Below are positions 22,004 to 33,904 of a stretch of 64,000 bases of DNA, one piece after another (the first letter of the stretch is position 1; every line of letters starts with the position of its first letter). The position numbers and the translations under genes are program-made. Origin of the DNA: Phanerochaete sordida (Eukaryota > Basidiomycota > Agaricomycetes > Polyporales > Phanerochaetaceae); assembly GCA_019973155.2 (NCBI GenBank), contig BPQB01000011.1, positions 558,001-622,000 on the forward strand. Direction: 5' to 3'. Under the pieces are notes generated by a model. That model searched no databases, had not been told where the DNA came from, and worked only from the letters and a program-made list of their open reading frames with translations.

Positions 22004-25000
22004 TCACTTTGGCCCGCCGTCCCAGCTCGCCCGCTTCCGCTTGTTGTCCCGACCGTGGCGCACAAACAGATCCTGCGGCGAGACGACCGCCGTCGCGCTC
22101 TGCCCACGGTGGTGCGCATGGATGCCCTTGAAGCTGCTCGGCGGCGGCGGCGGCTGGACGAGCGCGGGCGGGACGCACAGCGGCTTCTGCACCGCGCTCG
22201 GCGCGTGCGGCGGCGGCGGCGTGAGCGCCTGCGCGAGGTCGAGGGCCTGCGCGCCGAGCTGGAGCGAGCCCGCGCCGAACGCGTCGCCCATCGCGAGGAA
22301 GTCGCTGCTCGAGAAGTAGTGCAGGTCTAGGAATGGGAGGTCGTTGTCGCCAGCGTCCGGCGTAGGCCACATGAGCGGTGGCGGTGGCGGCGGCGCGGGC
22401 GGAGAGTGCACTGCAGGCGGTGGCGGGGGTGGCATCGAGGATGGCGACCCGAGGCTTGCGGGTAGCTGCGGTACGGCGAATGTCGCGCGTGTCGGCGTCA
22501 TCATGAGGTTCTTGTACTTGGCCTTCGGGCTGGTGACTTGGCTCTGGCCGGGCCGCGGAGGTGGTTGGAACGCACGATGCTCGGATGGCGGCACAGATAC
22601 GGAACGGTGCTGCAACGAGAGGCCCGTCTGGCTGCGCGTTGGCGCGCGGAAAGTGTTGACGGGCGTCGCAGGCGGAGTGATGTGATGGCTGGTGTCGTGC
22701 TCCTCCGCGGCTTGTGGCACACCGTCTGGTTCAGGCGGGATACCGACGATATCATCTAAGCTTAGCGGCTGGAAGGAGTCCTGCGAATCCCCGCCAGGGC
22801 TCGTTGCCTCCGGTGGCGGCGGCGAGGACACCATGTTCGCGTTAACGACCTCTTCGAGCGCCATCGGCATGTCCTCCTTGTCATTCGGCAGTGGGTCGTT
22901 GAGTGATATACTCGTGAGCTCGATTTCGTCGATACCTGGCAGCGCAGGTGTGTGCAGCACACTCTGCTGTGCGCCTTCGAGGCCAAGACCCATGCTCGGG
23001 CCAGTACCCAGGCCGAATCCAAAGCCAGGTCCGTAGTCCATGCCCGACAAATACCCTGACGGCTGGTGCGTACGTGCGCCGAAGATGAGGTCGCCGGCGT
23101 AGTTGGAGTGATGGGTGAACCCGCCGCGGCGCGCGCCTTGCGCCCAGGCCGACGACGGATCCGAGAACGCGGAGTGCACATCAGAGCTTGCGGCGTCGGG
23201 GCCCTCGGAGATGAAGTCCAGGTCGAACGTATCGACGTCAAAGTCGTCTGTGCCGTGATACAGATGCGACGATGGCGGGAACAGGTCGTAGCGGTCCATG
23301 ACGCCATGGCTGTACGCCTGGGAGTGCACATGCGCCGAATGCCCATGCGAGAACGCGTTGCTCTGCGAGCCCGATCCAGACGCGAGGGCGAGGTGGCTGA
23401 AGGAGAGCTGGGCGAGGGAGACAGGGTGGGACGGCGCAGCGGAGGAAGACGAGTATAGCGACGGCGAGCCGATCGGCGACGGGGAGAAGATCCCGCTCGT
23501 GAACGAGTCGCCGCTACCGTCCAGCCGAGGATTCGGGGAGAGCCAGTCCTGTGGTCCCCAAGCCGACTTGCCAATCATGCCAGAGCCCGTTTGCGCATTC
23601 GGAGAGTGGGGCAGGAAGTAGTCGGTCGAAGTCGGCGACGCTGCCAGGGACTCGTTGAATGCCATGCTCGAACTCGCGCCTTGCGTTTGACCCTGGTTGC
23701 TCTGCTGCGAGCTGGAGGGCGTGGACGACCACGGGTGTAGAGGTGTGTCCAGCTCTGACCATGACGTATGCGCCTGAGACGACGAGTCGGTAAGATCTGA
23801 CATCGAGAGGCTCGACGTTGAGACGAAGTCCGGTACGCTGGGGTCTTGCGCGATGTCCATGTCGACGTCTGCATGTTCGGCACTGACGCCAAGCGACGCA
23901 CTCGATAGATTCGAGGTTGGCGGCTGAGCTGCCTCGTCGAATGGTCCATCCCAGTCTGCTTCGGATTCGCTGGCTTCGTCTTCTGTGTTCGCCATGCTCT
24001 CTGGACTGCTCTTTGTCCCGTTACGGAAGAGACCAAAGCCCTGCGTTGTGTGCCGTCGTTTCCGACGCACAGGCCCGACACCGGACGTGCTTGTCGTCGG
24101 CAGCTGGTCGTCGGTCGCAGCACGGATGGGATGCCCGCGGGGACGCTCAGCGCCGTTGCCAAGCGCCATGGCTGCATCTAGGGTCGCGCTTGCCGGCGCA
24201 CTGCTCGGCTCGCTCGACGGGCGTAGGGCATCGGGGCCGTTGGCGCCCTCCAGCACGCCGTCCGCATCCAAGTCTAGCCTCTTCTTCTTCGCTGCATTCG
24301 CTCGGGGCTTGTAGCCAGCTTTGGCGTAAAGCTCCGGCCACGCGTTGCGAAAGCGGTCCCGCAGGTCCGTACTCCGCCGGCCTTGCTCCTTGAATACGGG
24401 GTCCTTGACGATCGTCGCCCACACCGTGCCGTGCTTGTCGTAGCCTTCTTTCAGGGCCCGGTCCTCTTCCGGAGTGAAAGGACGCCGCTTCTTCTGCCTC
24501 GACTGCAAGAATAGCGGTGAGCCGTCCGGAAGCATAGACCGCGATTTCGAGGAGTTGGAGCTGCGGTTTGCTGACGCGCTAGCTGAGGGAAGGTGTGTCT
24601 TGGCATTGGGATAGTGGATCTTATAGGCATCCGGGAAATATGTCCGGAATCTGAATGCAAATGATTAGTGCCATGAACCGGCCAACGATGAGTGCAGTAG
24701 ACAGAGAGTTATAAATATAGCATTCATGGAGGTAGTCGTGGTTCGCTTCAGGGTGTGAGACATAGAGGCAAGAGGCAGCTGCGCCACCCATATCCAATAT
24801 AGCGACAGGCTTGCGCGTTCTGCCGTCGGAAACTCACTGAGAGGCATGGATGCACGCGGAGGGGTAGCAGGAAGGGACAAAGGAATAGCGCGGGGCAGGG
24901 ATAGATTCGTTCCAAGGGACATGATGGGGGCTCGAACAGAAGGACAACGCAGCGCAGTAGTTGTATGCTTACCGATCTTTCAAATCCACCGGCGACCGAC

Positions 25001-25767
25001 TGTCGAACCTCAGTTCGGGGTCGTTCAGTATTGCCTTCCAGTTGCCCACTCCATACTGTCCAAGGATGTTGCAGCGACAAAGGAAGGTAGCACGCACATG
25101 ATTAGCACGAGGAACGACAGCGCAGATCAGGATCGACACGTACCTTGTTGCAGCCAGTCACAAGCATCTGCGTCTCCTCCGCCGTCCACTTCTTCCTGGT
25201 CTTCTTGGGAGGCTCGCTGCTTGACGGCGAGGGGTAGGAACTGGACCTTGGGTTGGAGCTTCCCGCCTCGGCGGCTGTGCTGGAGCCGGTGGGCGGGGGC
25301 GGCACGGTGCTTGCGGTGTGCTGCAGAGAGGTCAGACTAAACAGCGCAGACACGCTTTCGCTGGCGGAAGCGTCCGCATCGTCCGCTATGCGCCGAATCT
25401 TGCCCTTCTTCTCGGGGAGGAGCGCAGCGCCGGCGCCGTCATTGGAGCTGTTGCCAACTCGCAGAGTCGTGTCGTCGCGGAATGACCACGCGGGAAACTG
25501 GCGTGGCGAAGACGGCAGCGCAAGTGAGACCCGCCGCTGGCCCTTCACGGAGGATGGGGATGTTGGTGTGCTTGCGCTCACTGGGAGCTTGGTTGGCGGG
25601 CGCAGCGGAGGTTGAGAGACGGACGCGGGATAGGGGGCGGTGAAAGAGAAGGTTGACGTGGCTGGAAGCGCGAGTGGAGGAAGCATGCTGCCTGCTCGTG
25701 GCATGCTTGAAGATGTGGACGGACCAGGTGCTGAAACCGTGTGCACCGAGGATACATCCGTGTCCAT
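22004..25767 (-). CDS. TAY1: double-Myb (telobox-type) DNA-binding protein, TAY1/TEB1-like
   Basis: Candidate double-stranded telomeric-repeat-binding protein. Three exons (25144-25767, 24973-25055, 22004-24650) sum to 1,117 residues. A Ser/Pro-rich N-terminus precedes Myb repeat 1 (about residues 189-255): KTRKKWTAEETQMLVTGCNK, then YGVGNWKAILNDPEL and the telobox-like helix VDLKDRFRTYFPDAYK. Repeat 2 (about 288-345) reads KKRRPFTPEEDRALKEGYDK, HGTVWATIVKDPVF, then STDLRDRFRNAWPELYAKAG. The remaining ~770 residues are low-complexity Ser/Pro/Gln-rich with acidic patches and Pro runs, like an activation or interaction region. Two adjacent N-terminal telobox Myb repeats match Yarrowia and Ustilago TAY1 and fission-yeast TEB1, rather than TRF/TAZ1 proteins, which have one C-terminal Myb. 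TEB1 also acts as a transcription factor, so the role could be telomeric, transcriptional or both. The second intron is long (322 nt). Confidence 0.82.
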
Positions 25768-27400
25768 GGCTGGACGTACGGCGAGATGACGACAGAAAGA
25801 GGCAGAGATATGAATTGTTATCCTAGAGACACGGTGCTTTGGGACGAGGAGAGATGCGGAGGATGATAGCGTAAGGGATATCTGGAGTTCCGGGCACGTT
25901 GTAACGGGCAGGCAAAGAGAATCGTGACACGCTGCGTGCGAGCTGCGGATGCTTCACATGCACGCTGGCAGAGGCTGGGGCGACGAGTTGAGAGGTGCGA
26001 GCAGGGCGCGAATGCTTGCTCGTCGCGCGCAATGACGGCGGAACACAGACCTCATTTAGCACGGTCTCGTTACTGTCGGCCCATTTGGGCAGCGTTGAGT
26101 CGGAGACTGAACACGGCAAAGCGCCGGGCGGTGCGTCCGGCTCTAAAATACGCTCCGCTTCCATTCTGTAGCGGAGACTGAACATCTCAGCCACACGAAT
26201 GACTAGTCACGGAACTAGAGCCTCCACAAACCCGACGTGAAGAACTATAAGACGGACAGCCGGAAAGGGCCAGCATCGCCATACGTGAGCTTCAGTCCGC
26301 TGCTATGACCTCTGCGACCTCGCAAGTATATTTTCGACCCGCAGCGCGTAAGTATAGTAGTAAGGAACTGATAGAGTGCTTTCGGTAGGAGGACATGTGG
26401 CGCATTGAGAAGCTAAATAGCTTCTGAGGGACTCTCATACTTGTAGCACCCAAATTTGATGGTGATGGAAAGACCAACGCAGGGACGGCGTCTCTGGCTC
26501 TCGCTTGCCGGCTGGGTTCCCGCACGGACCAGCTCAGCGCCAGCTTCCCTTGCGTGAGAAGCAGCATGCAATGCTGCAAAGCGACTTCAAATATCAAAGG
26601 TATCAAAGCCATTACCCAAGGAATATATCGTCTTCAGTCTCCAGGGACGATGCCGCCGGTAATGAGACTGTCGTCTAATGTTTGACCACGAGCATATTCA
26701 TGGCAAAGCCATCGTAGAAATATACCTGTAAAACTGAGAAAATAGTCTACCACAGCACCAGAAGAGTCATGACGGACTTTCAGGTGAATCCAGTCCTGGC
26801 GAAAGCTGCATGAAAAATGCTTCCGCGACGGTTCGAGGGCCAGGGCTGTTTGGCGGTATTTGGGCAAGAGCCTTGGATCCTAACAAGGGCAAACAAATCC
26901 TTGGGTGGCAATTTAGACTTTCTGGCGAGAGCGTCGGCGCTGGCAACGGACCATCCGAGCAAGCCGCCATCGCCTCCCTCGTCGTTGCCAGGCCCTTCCC
27001 GCAGCGCGCGCCCGACGGTCTGCAAATAGCGTCGCGCGTGTGTCGGATATCTCGAAGACGGGCTTACGACAAATTCGCAGAAGGCGCGGCGCACTTCTGC
27101 TCGCGTTGCCAAGCGGACAGATACGGTGGGAACAGCGCGAGCCCCAGCCCGCTGGCGAGGTGCGCGGCCGCCTGGACCCTCGGGCTGGATGATGTTCCCT
27201 TTACTCATCAAATGATCCTAGCATCTGCACCCACCAGCCGTCGGCGAATTGGCTGAGCCTCCAGCGTTCCGCATCAATACCATCATCACCACAAAATTAA
27301 CGAGCACCACACGCACGCCTGCGAGTCACCCTCTTCCCTCTCCCGCTCTGCCTTCTCTCATCCTCGCAAAGCACGCCGGACGCTCGCGCATGGGGACGTA
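25768..27400. other. intergenic between two divergent genes
   Basis: About 1.6 kb separating the double-Myb gene (minus) and the seven-span membrane gene (plus). The part just before 27401 is C/T-rich, as in a basidiomycete promoter. No coding frame with recognisable content was found. Confidence 0.5.
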
Positions 27401-28816
27401 ATGGGGGCCTCGAATGCGACGCTGATGGTACCACCAGAGGCCGTACCTGTCATCGAAAGCTTCGCAAAGAACATCATCACGCCCGCCGTGATTTATCTCA
27501 TGATTGGTACCATCTTCCCGACGCTGCTCTTCGTCATGCTCGGCGCCCTCTTTTACTTTTCCAACAACGCGACACGAACACGACCCATCTTCCTTCTCAA
27601 CGTTCTCGACGTCCTCCTAGGCATCGCGACTGGCATATGGGGCCAGTACATCCAGGTCAGCACCAATGTTCCTCTCGGCGCCCGCGTCGTCCTCATCATG
27701 CTTCACACAGATAAATACGCTTGTACACCCCTTTCGCTTCTTCTCCCAGTCGCTATACCTCGGATTCGGCATCGTGCTCTCTTTCGTGTCATGGATCTCC
27801 GAGCTGGTTCTCTTGCTACGGCTGGTCGCCGTCTTTCCCGTTCAGCTGACCGGCCGGAAGACCTTGATGGCCATCCTCGCCTTCCCCATCGCCGTCAAGT
27901 TCGTCCGCCTGGCCTGCATGGTGTGCTACTACGTCCAGTTCGCGAAGGTCGCGCCCCCGTACGGAAACAATATTCTCACGGTATTATACGGTCCCACGAA
28001 CAGTCCTTACATCAAGGTCGAATGGACATTGGAGATCTTCGACAATGGGTACGTCCACACGGTAGCTCCGCGAGCCCGCTCTCCGCAGCTGCTGACCCAC
28101 CATAGTTACGTGTCCAGTCTATTTCTTTGGCGTCTTTATACCACGTATCTGAAGAGGACGAGGGGACAGATCTCGATGTTATCATCGTATGGCTTTGGAG
28201 GTAACCGGCTGTATGCGCTCAATATCGACCGTCACCCTGGTCTGACACCCGTCGCTTGCAACAGACTCTTTGGCACGAAGGACGATGGGACTTTTTTGGA
28301 TAGCGGGCACTAACTTTATTTTCCCTGGTGCGTTCCTTCCCACTGCCGGCTCGCTCAGCGACTCAAGCAGTCTCATACCAGTTATTCTGAACATTGTTCA
28401 ACTTGCGATCCTTTTCACCAACCCCGACTACATTCTTTGCACCTACGTCATGCTCGCAAACTGCTACACTTCGGTCATCGGCGTGGTCTTCGCGACAGGT
28501 GCGCCCCACGATCCCCTCCCGCGTTCTCGCGCTCACCTGGCGCGCAGTCTGGAGCTCGTGCATGTCGCACAAGGAGCTCGAGCGCGTGCTCGGCACCGCA
28601 GACGCGCACACCGCGAGCACGTCGCGCACGCCGCGCGTCACGAGCGTCGCAGGCGCCATCGCGACCGTCCCGCTCGCGGACCTGCCTCCGCGCGGGCGTG
28701 CGGGCTCGCTCGGCTCGCACAAGGGCTCGTGGAACGTGAGCGTCCCGCTCCCGCCATGGCCCGCGCGCGGCGCCGACGGCACCGCGGCCGAGAAGTCTGC
28801 GGACTCGCTCCTCTGA
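27401..28816 (+). CDS. seven-transmembrane receptor-like protein
   Basis: Start at the ATG at 27401 (MGASNATLMVPPEAVP). Exon 1 ends GIWGQYIQ (27655) and resumes at 27711 as INTLVHPFRFFSQSL. Further splices give DNG|YVSSLFLWRLYTTYL, SYGFG|DSLARRTMGLFWIAG, NFIFP|VILNIVQLAILF and GVVFAT|VWSSCMSHKELERV. Seven hydrophobic spans can be counted: VIYLMIGTIFPTLLFVMLGA; FLLNVLDVLLGIATGIWG; LYLGFGIVLSFVSWISELVL; LMAILAFPIAVKFVRLACMV; YVSSLFLWRLYTTYL; LFWIAGTNFIFPVILNIVQL; YVMLANCYTSVIGVVFATVW. N-glycosylation sequons (NAT) sit in the outer N-terminus and first loop. The C-terminal tail is Ser/Thr/Pro-rich and cytosolic. The layout is GPCR-like, and similar orphan 7TM proteins are common in Agaricomycetes. 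No ligand or class can be assigned; it is not a recognisable STE3 pheromone receptor. Confidence 0.8.
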
Positions 28817-30639
28817 GGTTCCCGCAGCGCGTGATGGCGCGGACGCGGCATGCGCGTAGATGCACACCTGTCCAACTCACTTATACCTTCGTTCTACGTC
28901 ACGAATATATACACACCCGTTGCCGCTTTTTTGCGCGCGCGGCGCGTACAACTGTAATTCCCCTGCTGCCGCATGCTGTTGTACTTCTAGGCACATAGAG
29001 ACACGTAACACACACCCTAATCTGTACCGTCCCTGTGTAATATATTCCGCGCGCTTTTCCTGGAACGAGGGCGGCCGTGGCCCTGGATGCGAGCGGTTCG
29101 CGCGGAGGCCCCTGTGGGGCGTGAATGGAGCCAGGGACCGGGTTGGGCATCCTCAGGAGAGGTTCTTAATGGCAAGGTTTGGCATGGCGCGCGTACACTC
29201 AAATTGTGCATTCAAATAGGGGTCAGCGCGAGAAAACCGAAAGCGAGGAGTGTACAGCAGCCATCCAACGACGACGACAGGGTTCCGAGCTTTATGAGCC
29301 TCCCCACTGTGCGGTGACCGGGCGCGGTTGCCAGGGCATCGCGCCAGCGCCGGCATGCGTGCAGCGCACGCCCTTCACGCCCCTTCACGCAGCCTCCGCG
29401 GAGAGGCATCGAGTTCGCCGTGTGCTGGAGAGAGTCCCCGGGTGCTCCTCGGTTGCAGCTGTGAGGCAGAACCATGGGCACGGACGCCGTGGCGCGGAGG
29501 TATCACCCCGGGTTTGTCAGTCGCGGCCCAGAACGCGTGCTCTTGGCGCGGTTTGCATCCGCGAGAAGTGCGCGCGTGCCTGGCGGGCTGCGCTAGAAGC
29601 GTAGCACGGACGCGGGAGGATCTGGGCGATGGGATGACGTTGGGGAGATCACCTCGTCAGCGGAGACACGTGAGAACGACCGTCGGCGTCGACGACGATG
29701 GGCGGCGCAATGGGCTGGCCGAGAGCTCGTGAGAGACAAGAGCGCATGTCGGTCGTCGAGGCGGGGCAAGCAAGACTTTCCGCCAGAGCTGCTGAGCAGG
29801 TAGACGTGATAGTTCTAAAGCTGGAGCGTCGATGGAGGCCCTGAAGAGCCGGCGATCTGAGAGATGTGGCGTCCCTAGTCCAGCGTACTTTGAAATCACT
29901 GGGCCGTAGGTGCTAAAATTGCTACTCGGGGGGCATCTCTAGATATAGGGGCGCTAGTTGCACTGCGAAGATGAGGAGGAAAAGCCCACACCTGAGGCGA
30001 TCTGGAGGACTGTGAGTCTTGCGGTGCCGGTGAACCGCTAGGCCGAGGCCCATCATACAACGCTCAAGGGCTGGTGGGCGCAATGGTCTGATGGACCCCA
30101 TCGTGCGTCCAAACTGTATTGAAGCTGAGTAAGGCTGCGATCGCACATAGCAGCTGTGTGAAGAGCACATAGCGGTGGTGGCGCATAATCCTACGGCTGT
30201 AACCTCCCGACGAGACTCGCATCTTTCGTCGAGTACTGCTAGGGAATTTGACTGGACGCCGCCAGGCAAGCTATGCAAGATCTGTTGCATGAGGCATCGG
30301 TGTAGCGTCGCATAGATCATAAGCAGATGTACGCGCCAGGCCGCAGCGACGCCGTACGACGGGACTCCGAGAATTGCGGCGCGGACTCTGGCCGTCTCAC
30401 TATGAGCGTCACAATCGCTTGAAATTTTTTTGCCGCGCTGAGTGCCATATGAGCGCACAAAAACACGAAATCTCACGCGTGGTACATAGCTGGCGGAGTT
30501 TGTGGCAAGATGGTTGCACATGGTCGTTCGAAACAAGGGAGGAGGCAATAGCAGCCGTCCCGCGTTTTTCTAAGCGCTCAACCGCGAGTTGCCTCCTTCC
30601 ACCGCCACAAGTTCAGTCACGCACGAGCAGATCCGACAT
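28817..30639. other. intergenic, no gene seen
   Basis: About 1.8 kb with short open frames on both strands and no recognisable protein. It leads into the repeat block starting near 30.64 kb. Confidence 0.45.
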
Positions 30640-31260
30640 TGGCGAATGGCTACCAAGAATTCTTTTACGGTGTGCACCATATCTTAGCTAGTCGGACTCG
30701 GGTGGGAAGGCCAGAGACCGCGCAAAGATCCGGTGCCAGGATAGACTGTCCCAGCACAACAAGTACCGGAGCACGACGGGTCCTGCACATGTGTACGCTC
30801 CACATTCAGGTTCGTACAAGCTTCCATTCTACTCAATGTGCTGCAATCGGTGAAAGGTATCCATCTGCTGTTTCGCCCTGAAACTGAAGTACTGACGATT
30901 TGACAGGATCGTCTCCCCAGCGCGATTTCTGCCACTGCGAGCGCATTCGATCTCTTCCCGCGAAGCTTCGAAGCAGGCTAGGGTACGCGCACATCGTGAG
31001 GCTGTGCCACAGAACAGTCCTGTGTATCGTGCTTTGCAAGCGTGTCGGGGCACGATCTGCTCGTGGAAGGCGATCGATGCACCGCAGGGGCGCCCTTCCT
31101 CGGTCTGCATGGTGTGCGGCGCCCCCGCTCTGGGCGACGTGAACACGATCGATCAGGCGTCGGCCTCTTCTCAGCCAGTTCTGCGGCCGCCGACTGAGGG
31201 CTGCGGCAATTATCTGTCGCTGCTGCCCTGCATGCCGGCTCTGCGCTGCGGCGCGACTGT
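30640..31260 (-). repeat. dispersed repeat Y, copy 1 (inverted)
   Basis: Read on the minus strand, this matches 45528-46060 over roughly 550-600 bases with interruptions. Shared stretches include GCAGAACTGGCTGAGAAGAG versus GCAGAACCAGCTGAGAAGAG, CCTGATCGATCGTG, TGGCAGAAATCGCGCTG, AGCTTGTACGAACCTGAA and CCCGAGTCCGACTAGCTAA versus CTCGAGTCCGGCTGGCTAA. No open frame is conserved between copies, so it is not a coding family. It is part of the inverted segmental duplication. Confidence 0.7.
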
Positions 31261-32120
31261 CGGCGCCTTCGCAGGCTGCTGCCTGCAGCGGGCGCACGTC
31301 AGGCACGACGGCTCGCCGTCTCCAGTCATCGTGCATGACCTACCGCATCCTAGGGAATGACCAGGTGAGCATGTGTACTTTGCCGCGGACGTACCGTGCG
31401 TTAGTCCGCTGGGTCGCGAGACGAGGCACCTGCTGATGCTCCGCCGCAAGGCATCACCTCGGCCCGTCGTTCCTCCTTGGCCACCCTGCTATCTCTGCGC
31501 CCGCCTGAAGTTGGCATGGTCGTGCAGGTACCCCTACGCACTGTTTTCTGCATCGCGGAGACCCCTCGAGTCTATTGCTACATGTTCACAGGACGATTAT
31601 CTGTGACGCGCAAGATAGTTCGTCGAGGCATGCTGCCCCAGACTCTGCTCGCACGACCCACGCTCGACCGGTCGCAAGGGGACGTAATCGGACTTCCAAC
31701 AGGGCTCCGAACACAAGCTCTAACTTCAGAAGTAAGTTTAGCTATGACGATCTCCCTCGACCCAGGAAGGCATGCCAGCTCTGCTGGGCGCTCCGCCTCA
31801 TTGGCCTTTCTGCATTTCAGTCGTGAGCGGCATCAAGCGAAACGCAGACGATCCACCAGGTATAGGTCTCCAACCCACCTCTCCGAGATTGACGCGTGTT
31901 TATGTATATTTCGGTCATGCTTGAGGATATCGCCGTGGAGCGCGAAGCATTTCTGGTCCGCCAGTGCGCCCGTACAGCATGTTTCCCATTCAGTCCACTT
32001 CCCGAAAATCCTGATTGGCATGCGGTTCCGGCAGACAGGCACTCGCGTCAGACCGAGAGCGTGAAGGCGAGTGCTCGAATAACAAGCAGGACAATACATG
32101 TTCGCCCTCCGCAATCTCGT
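31261..32120. other. spacer between repeat Y and cupin 1
   Basis: No gene seen. A short stretch near 31.39-31.45 kb (CACCTGCTGATGCTCCGCCG) resembles the edge of repeat X at 33.96 kb, suggesting further decayed repeat copies. Confidence 0.4.
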
Positions 32121-32778
32121 CTAAGAGCTGGAGGCTTTCCACTGCGCCGGCAAAGGCTTGAACTCGACTTCGAGCTCCTTCCCGCCCGCCTCCACCTTAT
32201 TCGCAGCTGCAGATGGACTTGTGAGCGATAATATGCTCGCATGATACGCAGGACAAACTCACGGATCAGGACGAAGTACATGCGCGTCCACTCGTCAGTG
32301 TCGTTGACCCACGCATGGATGGTGCCACGCTGAACGATCACGTCTCCGGGTTTCATGAGGACGCGCTTGTTGTCGTCGAGGACCAGGACCAGCGACCCGC
32401 TGATCAGCACCCCGTAGTCGATCGTGTTGACGCGATGAAAGACCTGCAAAACAGTGTAAACAGACGCTTTCACAGCAGGGTAACAGCAGCACCCACCGAT
32501 TCCGTGTGCGGCGGCATGTCGACCGCGCGGAGCAGGCTCCCCTTGGCGTTCACGATCTCGGTGTCGTGCGTCGTGACCGCCCTGGACAGCCCGTTGCTGC
32601 TGTTGTCCGCCGGGAAGCCCTCCTGCCAGAACAGGTCCGTGAAGTGCGTCGTCGAGCCCCGGAACGGGTACGACGGGACGGGGTCGTCGGCGGCGACGAC
32701 CGCCTTGCCGTCGGAGGTGTGGCCGGTGACGATGCGGCGCACAGGCGCGAGGGCTGCAGGTGTTGAGCTCGTCGTCAT
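32121..32778 (-). CDS. small cupin-domain protein, copy 1
   Basis: Three exons (32497-32778, 32263-32443, 32121-32206) give 182 residues. N-terminus MTTSSTPAALAPVRRIVTGH, then FTDLFWQEGFPADN, AKGSLLRAVDMPPHTES|VFH, LDDNKRVLMKPGDVIVQRG, TIHAWVNDTDEWTRMYFV, ending WKASSS. The second cupin motif (P-G-D, R-G-T-I-H-A-W-x-N) is complete. The first is partial, with PPHTES supplying one possible His ligand. Single-cupin proteins of this size bind a metal, but the substrate is unknown. It shares three exons and both intron phases with the copies at 43969 and 46847. It is the most diverged of the three and lies in inverted orientation. Confidence 0.85.
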
Positions 32779-33904
32779 CGTGGAGGGCGTGCGTTCCTTG
32801 GGGATGACGCGTGCCTGCGGTGCTGTCTTATACGTCTTGAGAGTGCCTGTGAAGGCAGTTCGCGCAGCGCCCGTCCTGCCTCAACGTTAGACCTTGAGCT
32901 TGAGCTTGATCAGCCTCCTATCGGGCACCTCACCCTTGCATACCTACGCCATTGCCGCAGCTCGGGTTGGAAAGGCATTTGTGCTGCCTATTCTGAGCTA
33001 GTGCGTGTGCCATACACCACGATGGACAGCCATACGCCCTGGACCGTAGTAGTACGATGCAGGGCTGATAAGCAGCGTGAGCGCCCTATTCCGCTGATAT
33101 AGCCTGGGAGCTTGTAGCGTTGCGGAGAAATTTGATTGTCCTTCGTAGAGTCTTCACAGCCTCAAGGAGAGATATGCTTACCATGAAAGCGCCACGCCGT
33201 CCCGCCAAACGCCACAAATCGCTGGGTACTCACCAGGCCAAGCCTAGACCATTGGGCCTTTCAGCATGCCAGTATCAGCACGGAGCGATGCACCTACTGC
33301 GATGCATCGATCCTCTGTAATACTAGCATGCTTGCCCTGCGGGGTGCAACCAGGAGATATTGTTTACACTGCGCAGGTATCGTCGTAAGGTTTCTGTCTC
33401 GGTGCACGCGAGGGACGTCGCTGAGGACGATAGATCCAGATATTCTGGTACAGGCAGATGCCACCCGTCATGACCGGTCAAGAGCAGCCAACAGCCCGCC
33501 GCCGGTTCGACGATATCCTGTAAAAGAGGCAAGCAGGCGAAACACTGGTGGTGGTGCAGAGGCAAGTCGGATGCATCGGAAGCGCCCAGAGTGATCCTGC
33601 TTTTATTTACAGGCTCAAGACCTCACCGCTGCGGTGCAGACACGCCTGTTCTCATATTTCGTCCACAAGACTTGTCTGTGGACACCCTCTGTTTCCAGGT
33701 TCACTAGGCATTCAGCACATTCTGAGCTCGCCGTCAGGCTCCGTCTCCCTGCCTGATGCCCGCCTTTCCAGCCGATTATATGCGCTCTCCCAAGCCCCAT
33801 CGCGCCCCATCCGCGCCTTCAAAGCTTCACCCCCACCAGTCGTCTGCCCTGACAAGCCACCCTCTCGCACAGCACCTCACACACATGGGGCACCCCAACG
33901 CATC
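32779..33904. other. 5' flank of cupin 1
   Basis: No gene recognised. I did not see the roughly 400-bp upstream block that cupins 2 and 3 share. Confidence 0.4.

Noticed and set aside
22055..23621. several plus-strand open frames antisense to the double-Myb gene
   Set aside because: Antisense shadows of the low-complexity Ser/Pro/Gln-rich coding region.
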